Assembly: GCA_900642245.1 (NCBI GenBank)
Contig: CAAAJI010000052.1
Location: 150,163 to 214,162, forward strand
Reading direction: 5' to 3'
Source of the DNA: Fragilaria radians
Taxonomy: Eukaryota; Bacillariophyta; Fragilariophyceae; Fragilariales; Fragilariaceae
Length of the DNA: 64,000 nt
The notes under the pieces were generated by a model. The model made no database searches, had not been told where the DNA came from, and saw only the letters and a list, made by a program, of their open reading frames with translations. This document shows, one piece after another, positions 1 to 8,816 of the stretch; the first letter of the stretch is position 1; each line of letters opens with the position of its first letter. The position numbers and the translations under genes are program-made.

Positions 1-1533
1 CGACGCAGCAGTCTAATTGGTGATGAAACAAAATACAAGGTAAATCCTAATCTCAGTCAGTCACGAAGGAAAAGTGGTGATCATCCAACCGAATCTTATG
101 TGAGAGGATCACTTCAATCAGCTTTTGATGATTGTTCCAAAACAATTCCAATTCATAATCTGTCTCATGACCACAATGGTAAGGACTCCATTATAGAGTC
201 GACTAATACCATGAATAGAACCCAAGCTGTATCTCGACATGGTAATATTGCTGATCATGACCCTAAATACAAGGTAAAGCCTAATCTCAGTCAGTCACGA
301 AGGAAAAGTGGTGATCATTCAACCGAATCTAATGTGAGAGGATCACTTCAACCAACTCTTGATGATTGCTCCAAGACAATCCCAACTTCTGATCAGTCTC
401 ATGACCTCAATGGAAAGGCCTCCGTTACAGAGTCGACTAATACCGTCAAGAGAGGTGGATCTTCATCTCGACGCAATAGTCTTGTTGATCATGAACCTAA
501 ACACAAGGTACAGCCTAATCTGAGTCAATCACGAAGGAAAAGCGGTGATCATCAAACCGAATCTTATGTGAACGGATTACTACAATCTACTCTGGAGCAT
601 CGTTCCAAAACAATTCCAACTACTGATCTGTCTCGTGACCACAATGGTAAGGCCTCCATTACAGAGCCGACTACCGTCAATAGAAACCGACCTTTATCTC
701 GACACGCTAGTCTTGAGAATCAGGACGCAAAATACTTTGCGGAGCCTTATCCGCCACGAAGGAAAAGTGCTGATCATCGATCCGAATCATATGATATCGG
801 TTCACTTGAATCAACTCTTGATCAAAGATATGGAAACGATACTAGATTGTCTGGATCTATTCAAGGTTCACTACATGAGATGATTGCTACGCCATGTTTC
901 TCTGATAAATTGGACGTAGAAAAAAGTGGTGAATCCTTAGCTAACCCACCTTTCCGTCATGATAATGATCTTCAAGGCGGCAAAGAGGGTTGTGACAGGA
1001 GATTAAGAACGAATAATATCGAGCATTTCTCAATTTCTGGCTCCAAGAACAAACAACGACACCGGCAACGAAGTAATGAAAAAGCGAGATATTTGGAGCA
1101 TACTCCGAATCAGCACACCGAACTTCAAGAATGCATCTTCAATTTTCTTCATCCCGCTGACCATCGGGACTTCAAGCAACAAGGTACTGAGGTGAAGAGC
1201 AAGAAAAGTGAAGTGTTGATGAATGTTCATGCACAAGAGAGACATAACAAGCCTTTGCGAGTGGAGAAAAAGGGGATCGAAATGAATCGAAGACGACAAT
1301 ACAGTCTTTCAAAGGTTATGAGAAGTATTGGCGAAGCGCGAAATAAATTTATTGGAACAGGGCTATTGGGAAAGCCTAATGTGACTGAGGATCTGAACCA
1401 TATCGATTCAGACACATTACCATCGAATGTACGTTATACTGGACTAGAAGAAAGGGTAGCAAATAGACTACATCATGCCAAAATAGCATTCGACAGACAT
1501 GAACGTTCTGTTAAAGATAACTCCCCTCATTGA
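1..1533 (+). CDS. Tandem-repeat, basic low-complexity protein (3' part of gene)
   Basis: The reading frame is open from base 1 to the TGA at 1531-1533, so the start lies upstream of the window. About 510 residues are visible. The N-terminal half holds four copies of a 78-residue unit whose best conserved block is SQSRRKSGDH; the DNA copies of this block start at 64, 298, 532 and 757, giving periods of 234, 234 and 225 bp. Each unit also carries a diverged E-S-x-V-x-G-S-L-Q segment and a K-T-I-P segment. The C-terminal 200 residues are not repetitive; they are rich in Arg, Lys, His and Asn and end near KDNSPH. No signal peptide, membrane segment or known domain is visible. The regular RRKS motifs are possible basophilic kinase sites, which is inference. 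I do not recognise the family. Coding status rests on the long open frame and in-frame conservation of the repeat unit. Confidence 0.7.
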   Translation, partial: RRSSLIGDETKYKVNPNLSQSRRKSGDHPTESYVRGSLQSAFDDCSKTIPIHNLSHDHNGKDSIIESTNTMNRTQAVSRHGNIADHDPKYKVKPNLSQSRRKSGDHSTESNVRGSLQPTLDDCSKTIPTSDQSHDLNGKASVTESTNTVKRGGSSSRRNSLVDHEPKHKVQPNLSQSRRKSGDHQTESYVNGLLQSTLEHRSKTIPTTDLSRDHNGKASITEPTTVNRNRPLSRHASLENQDAKYFAEPYPPRRKSADHRSESYDIGSLESTLDQRYGNDTRLSGSIQGSLHEMIATPCFSDKLDVEKSGESLANPPFRHDNDLQGGKEGCDRRLRTNNIEHFSISGSKNKQRHRQRSNEKARYLEHTPNQHTELQECIFNFLHPADHRDFKQQGTEVKSKKSEVLMNVHAQERHNKPLRVEKKGIEMNRRRQYSLSKVMRSIGEARNKFIGTGLLGKPNVTEDLNHIDSDTLPSNVRYTGLEERVANRLHHAKIAFDRHERSVKDNSPH

Positions 1534-2267
1534 AATAAATGCAGAAAAGGTTCAAGTAAGTAAACTTTAAAAGGGGAAGAGCTATCTCCAAGGAAACTAG
1601 AAGGATGATGCTTTGAACAATGAGTTTTACCCAAATAGATGTGGAATGACATCATACTTGATCCTAATGCAGTTAGTGACAATCAACGGCTGATTGAAGT
1701 GATTTTCAAAAGGTGTAAGCAAGTGACACTTATCTTTAGTTTTATTGGCGTCACCGAATGTCTCCTACACAGGTAGCACATTATAAATAAAAGGCTATAA
1801 AACCTGTATCATTTCATAAAATAAACGCTATCCTTTTTTTGCATAAAAAATATCATTTGAATGAATAAACTTAAGAATTTGGAAAATGTAAGATGAAAGA
1901 GCTCCAAACAGTGACAGTCGATTCAATGGAAATTACTATAGCAAGACCTTAAATGTCATTGATTCTAATTTCTTAAAAAGAGTTCACAAAACTCAGATAT
2001 CTTTTTGGGTATATACCAGGTGTGCTCAACTTGGGAAAAATTCGAATGGTCACTCAGTGTATAAATCGTTACAGGCGATGAGACGGATGATGTGGGTGTG
2101 ATTATCCCGAGTTCAAGAATCGAAATTACGAAAGATTTTGAGTTTACACATAATCTACAATTAGAAAAAGTAGAGGGAAAAATTTGCCCGAGCTTACAAA
2201 TTCAACACAACATAGTTAGTTCCCACCTAGGGATAAATGAATGTATTGTCGCAAGGTTCTTGTTTGA
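1534..2267. other. Intergenic, AT-rich
   Basis: Lies between the repeat-protein stop and the sirtuin stop (convergent genes). I see no open frame of note, no RNA gene and no repeat. It should contain both 3' untranslated regions. Confidence 0.5.
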
Positions 2268-3173
2268 TTAGTCTGAATGCAAAACATTTTCTGGCTGTTT
2301 CCAAAGTCGTTCTATCGGGTGGGATGATGAATCCCAGTCATCTTTGAATCCTAATCCCTGAATAAGACTTTCCATGACAAAGTCCACTGGAGCACGAATG
2401 ATTAACGCTGCTTTGCTGTCATAGGGTGTTTCTTGAAGGTTCACAATGATGAATTTTTTGGCGAGAGTTGGTAATGATCCGGCAGGCTCGATACGAAGCG
2501 ATGTTCCCAAGGATAACACTAGGTCAGCCTCTTGACAATATTGCTGCGCTCGTTCAAAGTCAAATTCAGGAAGTTCATCTTCCCAATCTAATAAACAATC
2601 ATTCAGTGGTCCACTACAAGACTCACAATGGCGACCTGTCGGTTGAAAGCTCATCCCACCAACATCAAAGTCTCGAAAATGTTCTGTATGACATGTTTGA
2701 CAGATTTCTGTGAAGACGCAACCATGCAATACAGCATGATGATCTCGACTGAGACCAGATCGCCTGTGAAGACCATCGACATTTTGTGTGATGACGAAAT
2801 TGATACGATCATTCTTAACCAAAAAGGTAATGGCACGATGTGTCAATGTTGGAATAGCTTGGTCAAAGTCCAAAAGAGATGGAGTTGAATTTGGAATACC
2901 ATCCGTTTTTTGTCGTTTCGTTGATTTCTTTTTTTGGCTAGTTCCTTCTTTCTCTTGCGTCCAAATCCCAGATGGGCCTCGAAAATCGGGTATTCCCGCC
3001 GACGTTGAAATGCCAGCACCCGTTAAAATGACGACGCTTTTCGCCTCTTTGACGATAGCAATCAACTTGTCTAACTTCATTTTGAGTTGACGTGATGTAT
3101 CCACATTTTCGGGTAGTCCACAGACACCTTTATTCTTATACTCGGACAAGCGAGACGCGTATGATCCCGACAT
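2268..3173 (-). CDS. NAD+-dependent protein deacylase, SIRT6-type sirtuin (class IV)
   Basis: This is a single-exon gene of 301 residues with a true ATG at 3173. Sirtuins remove acetyl or longer acyl groups from lysines using NAD+; SIRT6/7-type members act mainly on chromatin. Visible motifs are the NAD+-binding GAGIST (52-57) and GIPDFRGPSGIW (about 60-71), TQNVDGLH (129-136), the catalytic His in HG (150-151), zinc ligands Cys158/Cys161 and Cys183/Cys186, the WEDELP segment near 197, and GTSLRIEPAG (223-232). The N-terminus (SRLSEYKNKG then a short helix before GAG) and the WED-LP block match SIRT6 rather than SIRT1-3. The insert after GIW is Lys-rich with KKKSTKRQK, a possible nuclear signal. 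The long SIRT6 C-terminal tail is missing. The first 45 codons and the promoter are duplicated at 8438-8681, on the far side of a copia element. Confidence 0.95.
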   Translation of the reverse strand: MSGSYASRLSEYKNKGVCGLPENVDTSRQLKMKLDKLIAIVKEAKSVVILTGAGISTSAGIPDFRGPSGIWTQEKEGTSQKKKSTKRQKTDGIPNSTPSLLDFDQAIPTLTHRAITFLVKNDRINFVITQNVDGLHRRSGLSRDHHAVLHGCVFTEICQTCHTEHFRDFDVGGMSFQPTGRHCESCSGPLNDCLLDWEDELPEFDFERAQQYCQEADLVLSLGTSLRIEPAGSLPTLAKKFIIVNLQETPYDSKAALIIRAPVDFVMESLIQGLGFKDDWDSSSHPIERLWKQPENVLHSD

Positions 3174-3300
3174 TTTTAAAATTTTATGAATCTCTGTTGT
3201 CGTCGTTACTCGGAGATCAAAAAGTACGGTATTGTAAAGTACGAAGGGTAGATTTAAACTTTTTTAATTTTTCGGGTATTGATGACGTGGCACATAGATC
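3174..3300 (-). promoter_or_regulatory. Sirtuin promoter segment with TGACGTGGCA site
   Basis: These 127 bases separate the sirtuin ATG from the outer end of the left LTR of copia A. They contain TGACGTGGCA at 3283-3292, a bZIP-type site with the TGACGT core recognised by aureochromes and CRE-like factors (established for diatoms). The same ten bases survive unchanged in the diverged second copy at 8664-8673. The LTR begins directly after 3300, so any more distal promoter element now lies 5 kb away or is lost. Confidence 0.5.
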
Positions 3301-3596
3301 TAGTGGGCACTAAGCCATTTAGATGTAGAGCGTAAAAAAAACAGTGGTGCGAAGTCAGGTTGAGTACTTTGTACGATGTAGTATAGGTTTTGTAATTTTG
3401 ATTATAACAAGAAATTAGAGTAGAGATGCAAAGTACTCATATCGTGACAGGTAGAACTTGTATGTGAAAAAGAGAAGTTTTGAAACTGCCTTGAACAACG
3501 ATGGAATACAATTAGAAGATAAATAACCGCTCATTTAACCGACATGACGTGTACGATGACACGTTTCATCATAGTGAACGTTTTCATACTTCCACA
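3301..3596 (-). repeat. 3' LTR of copia A
   Basis: This aligns end to end with 8147-8437 with scattered substitutions and small indels, so the insertion is not recent. On the minus strand it runs from TGTGGAAGTATG to GTGCCCACTA. The inner boundary carries the purine tract and the outer boundary adjoins the sirtuin promoter. Confidence 0.85.
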
Positions 3597-3645
3597 CTCC
3601 CCCAGTTTTTGAGATGTTTTGATCAGTTTGTAAAAAAATGGTCGT

Positions 3646-4208
3646 TTACCAACCCAGCAACTGTTTGCGCAAATGTCCTGAAGAGAGGGGCTTTGTAGAG
3701 ATATTAGCTAATTGTTCTGTGGATGCAATTGACTTGATGTCAATGACACCAGGTTCAAGATGTTTGCAGAACCAATGGTACTTGACTGCAATGCTCTTGG
3801 AACGTGGAGTCATTTTTGGTGGATCAGACGTTGCCAGGGTTAGACTTGCTTGGTTGTCTTTGAAGATGGTAGATTTGATGAATGAGTGAGAATCTTGCTT
3901 GAGACCAAGGGCAACAGCAATTTTGTCAAGAATGATGCGGAGAGGAAGCAAGACATGTAGAGCCTTCAATAGTGAGATATACTCTGCCTCCATGGTTGAC
4001 AGAGCCGTTTCAGATTGAAGACCGCCTCCCCCCCCCTCTCCACAGGAACCCCCCTCTCCACAGGAATAGTTGCAAGATTTTTGACGACAAAGCCTGGTTG
4101 TGATTTGACGGACTCGGGATTGTCTGGATCCAATGATGAAAACAGGTCATCAAAATCAGCATCAGCATAACAGTCAAGTGTGAGGTCCTTTGAAGGGCGC
4201 ATGATCAT
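3646..4208 (-). pseudogene. Copia A RNase H remnant
   Basis: Two overlapping minus-strand frames together cover the copia RNase H region. The upstream one (4208-3966) has LDCYADADFDDLFSSLDPDN. The downstream one (3993-3646) has MEAEYISLLKALHVLLPLRI, KDNQASLTLA and the terminal STKPL-type motif. A frame break and an 18-bp tandem duplication (about 4030-4066, encoding VERG twice) separate them. The remnant ends about 50 bases before the 3' LTR. It is non-functional. Confidence 0.8.
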
Positions 4209-4399
4209 ACCTTTCCCGTGGGTGCCAAGAAGATATCAACAAAAAATGCACTTGAGAGCAACTCCGTGAGGAGTCCAGGGATCATTTGAGAACCTTGAGC
4301 ACTGATGATTTACAATTGGGATCCCCAGGCATATGTTGGATGAGAGGTAGATTATCTTTCTGATAACGGATTGATAGTTATAAGTATCCAAGAAAGGTG

Positions 4400-5660
4400 C
4401 ACTTCTGTCCAAATGGATTGTTCTGCAACTCTGTTTTGGTGATGAGTGCCTACACCAGAAAACTTGAGTTGTTGTTCCAATTTGGACAGCGCTTCTTCAA
4501 ACTTTTTTGACTTAAAGATTCCATTGTTGCCATGGTACTACTGGACCTTGACGCCGCATGATGTTGCAGAATGTTCAAAGGCTCATTTGGAAATTACAGT
4601 GTCTGTAGCCCAAAAGGACACCTGATGATGACATTGGATAAAACTGCTGGCGTGATCACAGAAGATGGTTCCGCCAGCGTATTTGTGACCAAAACTCTCT
4701 TGTCATCGGCTTGTTATGAGGCTGCCTCTGACAGATGATTCATATTGATCAACTGAGATGTGTGCGCTGGGATTGAGGTCTTCAACCTTGAGAAGTGCTT
4801 CCTGGTGAACAGTAGTGTTTGAGACTATTGTTGGGCAACGCTTTGCTCAAGCAATCTGACATGCAGCACGGATGGGTGGCTTGCAAGTTTTTGTGGATGG
4901 GTTCTTGGGTACCAGGCATGGACTAACAACAGTTAGCTTTTTTTTTGGCTTTGACTCAGTTTTTTTTTGGTGGTGGTGGATAGCCTCAACTGTGCGAGGT
5001 CCCATGAGCTGCTGTAGGTGAGCAAAGCCCATGTGCCCAAGGCAAAAATGCCAAAGAAGTAAGTCCTTCTGTGCCGCAGTGATGTTTTAGCTTGTCTCCT
5101 CAAGAACTGATAAACCAACAATGTTGTGATGATGACATGACGGGCATGAGGTAGACGTGTTGCTTGGAAATTCTGTATAGCATCCCCCTGATTGCAAGGA
5201 ATTTTGGCCAGCGCAACCGGGAGATTAGACCAGGGATCAATGGGACATTGGAATCAGGATTGTTGATTGTCTGTGTACATCCAAAAGTAGTTGGAATTAC
5301 CCCCAAATTGGTCTTGTGATTGGCAGAAGTTTTGAGGGGAGAGCAGTTGCGCCATTGAAGAGGGGACATGATGGCATGGAATCAGAAGATCTAGATGGGT
5401 CCCACCTCTGCTGATGAGTGTCCAATGATCATGCCTGCATCCGGCCATTTGTGTGGGTCAATTGACAGTCTGTACCTGCCCAAGTGAGCCGGAGGGTTGA
5501 TAATCAACAAAGTTGTTGCAACCTGGAGTGATGGAGAAAGTACAGCCAGTGTTGAGTATACTGTCTACAAGATTGTTGGATGTGTTGGAGTGAGATAGTG
5601 GTGTGGCAACAAAATCAAGGTCAGATGTGAGTTCATTACTTAGGGTAATTCTCAAATGGA
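4400..5660 (-). pseudogene. Copia A protease and integrase remnants
   Basis: Reading the minus strand from 5655, the protease motif appears as ILNTGCTFSITP. The catalytic Asp of the family's D-[ST]-G-[CA] is Asn here (AAC at 5553-5551). Around 5050-4850 fragments match the copia pre-integrase zinc region (GHMGFAHLQQ-like, with a Cys downstream). Around 4560-4440 the integrase core is recognisable: YHGNNGIF has Asn (AAC, 4528-4526) in place of the second catalytic Asp, followed by THHQNRVAEQS carrying the catalytic Glu. Several stops and frameshifts interrupt it. Confidence 0.7.
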
Positions 5661-6131
5661 GTCAGATGCAAGATGGAGAGAGAAGATGATATCAAAATCA
5701 TCTGAGGAAGGTGATGGATTGATATCAATGTTGTTGGTTGGAGAGTGGCTCTCCACCTGAAGTGGAATCATGGATATTGGAGCGTAGAACACAAAAATTG
5801 GTGCTGGCAGATTGCAAGGACCAAAGAAGTTGCAAAGATGGACAGTTGGAAGAATGAATATGAGATGGAAGAGAATGCACAATTGGGATGTGATCCAGCT
5901 GAGGATTGTGCAACAAAGGAGTCAGCTGAGTGGTGAGGACTGGAAGATGGTAGGTAGCAACGTGAAGGAGTTGTTGCTTGAAAAAGGAAGGTGACAATTT
6001 AGAATGGGGTCATCCTTATGGCCAAAGAGAGAGTGATCTTGCTTCTTGGGAGAATGATAGCCTATGAACGCTGATAGCAGAATGCACAGTATCCGGCCTA
6101 GTACCCAGAGGCCACCAGTAAACATGTAGTT

Positions 6132-7752
6132 TCAACTGGCAGTGTATGGCATTGGTGCAATGGTTGGAGCTGGTGTCAAGGAATGTGTGGGCAACACTGT
6201 ATTTGCTGTTGCATTTGTTGCAACAGGAGTGGATCCTCCTCCTCGATTTGTTGTATGGCACCTTACATGCTCAGTGGTAAGGTGTGCTCTGTTTCCAAAG
6301 AACCATTGCTGGCAGATGCCGCACCATTTGAACATTTATCCTCAAAGGCTTGCTCATGAGGTTCACCAACTGCCGGTTCAGTGCGATTCCAGGATGGCAT
6401 ATTGTGTCATGGAGCTCTGCTTGCAGGTGGAGCGTTTCCTCCAGTGGCTGGAGTTGAGCATTGTACCTGATGTTGTTGTGCTTGGAAAGTTGATCCTTGA
6501 GTTGTTGTGTAGTCCCAATTCTTGGAGATGATGAGTATCCAATAGTGACTCTCAGCCTTTTCAAGGAGTGTGATGTGAGATAGCTTGAGATTGTTGAGAC
6601 TTGCATTTGTCAAGAGAGTCTTCAAGAAGAGCTGAAAGTCTGGGAATGTGCAGGTTTCCAGGATGTCGTACACAATTGCATCAATGTCTGGAGGAAACAT
6701 GTTGACCATCTCCAGCCAGATGATGGTGGACCAAATCATGTTGGCAGCATTTGGAATTGACTGACCCTCAAGCCCGGGGATTGTGAGTGAGGTGAGTTCC
6801 TGAGTTATGGCACAGATTGCTTTGGAGTCAACATCCGTTTCTGTTGGACTAACTCATCGTAGTACAGGGGTCCAAAGCGTTCAGAGGGCTTGTACGTCAA
6901 CATCTTTGCGTCGATGATGCTTTGGAGCTCTTTGTCACAAGAGTTGCGGACAGCCTCAAGGGACCAGGCTAGATTTTCCTGATTGAACGGGTTGCCACGT
7001 TTGTAGTGATAGAATGTGGATTTCTCAACGTTTGAGAGTGGAGGAAGGGTGTTGACTTGAGTAGATTGACAGGAGCTCCCGACTTAGAGTCAGGATTGAT
7101 GAGTTTCCCATTGACATAAAACTTGAGGATCAGGAACACAGGATGGGCAGAAATACTGGTAATATGCTTCTGCAATTCCAAAAAACGTTCCGCAAAAGAC
7201 GTTATGTTTTTGATGGTGGAGATCTCATTGATTCCAACAATGGTGGATGATGCCTTAAATTTTATTTGCAGAACCCTTGATGAAATTTGCGTAGACTTTG
7301 CTTTTGTCAGAGGCACTGAGCTTGATGCAATCAGATTTGGAAATCACCTGCATGAAAGTGAGTTTGAGCTCAATGTCAGAGCGTTTGTTGGCAAGAAAGT
7401 CATCTACTCCAATGAGATCATGAAAGGAAGAGATTACAGAGGCAGGAGTAGTTTTGGAGCAAATAGATGGACCTCCATGGATATCAGGAGAGCCGGACTC
7501 AGCTGGATCAGGTTCAAGATTGTCGTCGGTAGGGAGCGGAGTGTCGGCTGCATGAAACAATGCAGGAAGATCACGCTGGATAGCCTCAATCTGCGCGCCC
7601 AAGACGGCAATGGAAGCTTGGGCGGTAGTGACAAGTTTGAGCTCAAGAAGTTGAGCCTGCACGTCTCATTGGACTTGTTCTATATGGAGACATTCAGCTT
7701 CAAGTCTCTGCTCCTCGGTCTCACCAAAGGATGTGGATGAAGAGTCGGTCAT
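6132..7752 (-). pseudogene. Copia A gag remnant
   Basis: A plausible gag ATG lies at 7752 (minus strand, MTDSSSTSFGETEEQ). The frame meets an in-frame TGA after about 25 codons and then stays open to about 7255. Two further open stretches (7316-6969 and 6739-6271) continue the capsid-like region. The segment ends with KWCGICQQWFFG followed by two His (about 6330-6275), a C-x2-C-x2-W/H finger of the type ending gag in stramenopile copia elements. Breaks in frame show it is dead. Confidence 0.65.
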
Positions 7753-8146
7753 GGTGGCAATGAAGGAATGATGAATGGAAGGATGAGAGATATGATTTCT
7801 CAAAATGAAAGATGGAGAAATTGTGAGAGATTTTGAGAGATTCTTGGTGCATTAATTTGGATGGCTACGCAGGAATTAGTAATGATGATTGCGTGAAGAG
7901 AGGGATGGATGAATTGATGAGAAATGTACGCGATGAAAAAAAATTATGATGAGATGATCATAGGGGATACATGCAGGGATGCAGGATGTTAGTAGAATTG
8001 GTACGTGATGTTGTCGTAGGAGGTAGATTTGTACGTAGAGATGCTTGAATGCCGTGAGAATGAGGTGGGGATAAAAATCCTCATAAATTTTAAATTTGAG
8101 AAAATGTATGCTAATTTTGGGCTCACAACCTGTTAAACGATAAATC

Positions 8147-8437
8147 TAGTGGGCACTAAGCCATTTAGATGTAGAGCGTAAAAAAACAGTGGTGTTGAGT
8201 ACTTTGTACGATGTAGTATAATAGGTTTTGTAATTTGGATTATTATTCCAAGAAATTAGAGTAGAGATGCAAAGTACTCATATCGTGACAGGTAGAACTT
8301 GTATGTGAAAAAGAGAAGACTTGAATCTGCCTTGAACAACGATGGAATACAATTAGAAGATAAATAACCGCTCATATAACTGACATGATGTGTACGATGA
8401 CACGTTTCATCATAGTGGAAGTTTTCATACTTCCACA
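8147..8437 (-). repeat. 5' LTR of copia A
   Basis: This is the counterpart of 3301-3596. Its outer end, TGTGGAAGTATGAAAACTTC on the minus strand, starts an imperfect hairpin (GTGGAAGT and ACTTCCAC arms) that is broken in the other LTR. The first LTR bases supply an in-frame TGA to the truncated sirtuin copy abutting it. Confidence 0.85.
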
Positions 8438-8574
8438 CTTTTTGCCTCTTTGACGATAGCAATAAACTTGTCTAACTTCATTTTGAGTTGACGTGATGTA
8501 TCCACATTTTCGTGTTGTCCACAGACACCTTTAATCTTATACTCGGACAAGCGAGACGCGTATGATCCCGACAT
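8425..8574 (-). pseudogene. Truncated second copy of the sirtuin 5' end
   Basis: From the ATG at 8574 the minus strand encodes the first 45 sirtuin residues with a few substitutions (for example KIKGVCGQHENV against KNKGVCGLPENV). It breaks at codon 46, exactly at the LTR edge (8438/8437), and terminates at a TGA inside the LTR (8427-8425), giving a 49-residue frame. The NAD+ site and catalytic core are absent. It is a duplication relic, although it still has its own copy of the promoter. Confidence 0.85.
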
Positions 8575-8681
8575 TTTTTTATTTTGTGAATCTCTGTAGT
8601 CGTCGTTACTCGGAGATCAAAAAGTACGGTATTGTAAAGTACGAAGGGTTTTTCGGGCATTGATGACGTGGCAAATAAATC
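8438..8681 (-). repeat. Duplicate of sirtuin promoter plus first codons
   Basis: Aligns with 3037-3300 over its whole length, with a 22-bp deletion relative to that copy (the AT-rich stretch near 3250-3271) and scattered substitutions. It begins at the outer edge of the right LTR, and its partner ends at the outer edge of the left LTR. The two therefore sit as a target-site duplication would, but are about 50 times longer than normal. TGACGTGGCA is retained at 8664-8673. Confidence 0.85.
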
Positions 8682-8816
8682 GTCCTTCTCAATTGAATAC
8701 GATGAATACTGAATATAGGTCACACGTGTCAGTCATAAGACTGTGGTCAGGTAGACGGTGCGAGTATTTCCTTGGACAATTGTTAATTGTTTGCAAAGTG
8801 GTTGGTCGAATGGTAC

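Larger units (their letters stand above)
3301..8437 (-). mobile_element. Decayed Ty1/copia LTR retrotransposon (element A)
   Basis: This minus-strand element is bounded by direct repeats at 3301-3596 (3' LTR) and 8147-8437 (5' LTR), with 4.55 kb between them. The internal order on the minus strand is gag, protease, integrase, then RNase H remnants, which is the copia order (integrase before RT). A purine tract (about 3597-3605 read on the minus strand) abuts the 3' LTR. Next to the 5' LTR, the minus strand reads GGTTGTGAGCCC (8120-8131). This differs by one base from the complement of the initiator-tRNA anticodon stem-loop, as expected for a copia-type half-tRNA primer site, though it sits about 15 bases inside the LTR edge. 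All frames are broken. Much of RT is missing or unrecognisable. The flanks are an unusually long duplication rather than a 5-bp target-site duplication. Confidence 0.88.

Noticed and set aside
1030..1415. Minus-strand open frames within the repeat-protein gene
   Set aside because: Shadows of the long plus-strand frame.
7123..7740. 205-residue plus-strand open frame
   Set aside because: It is antisense to the copia A gag remnant, which explains its openness; its own translation shows no motif.
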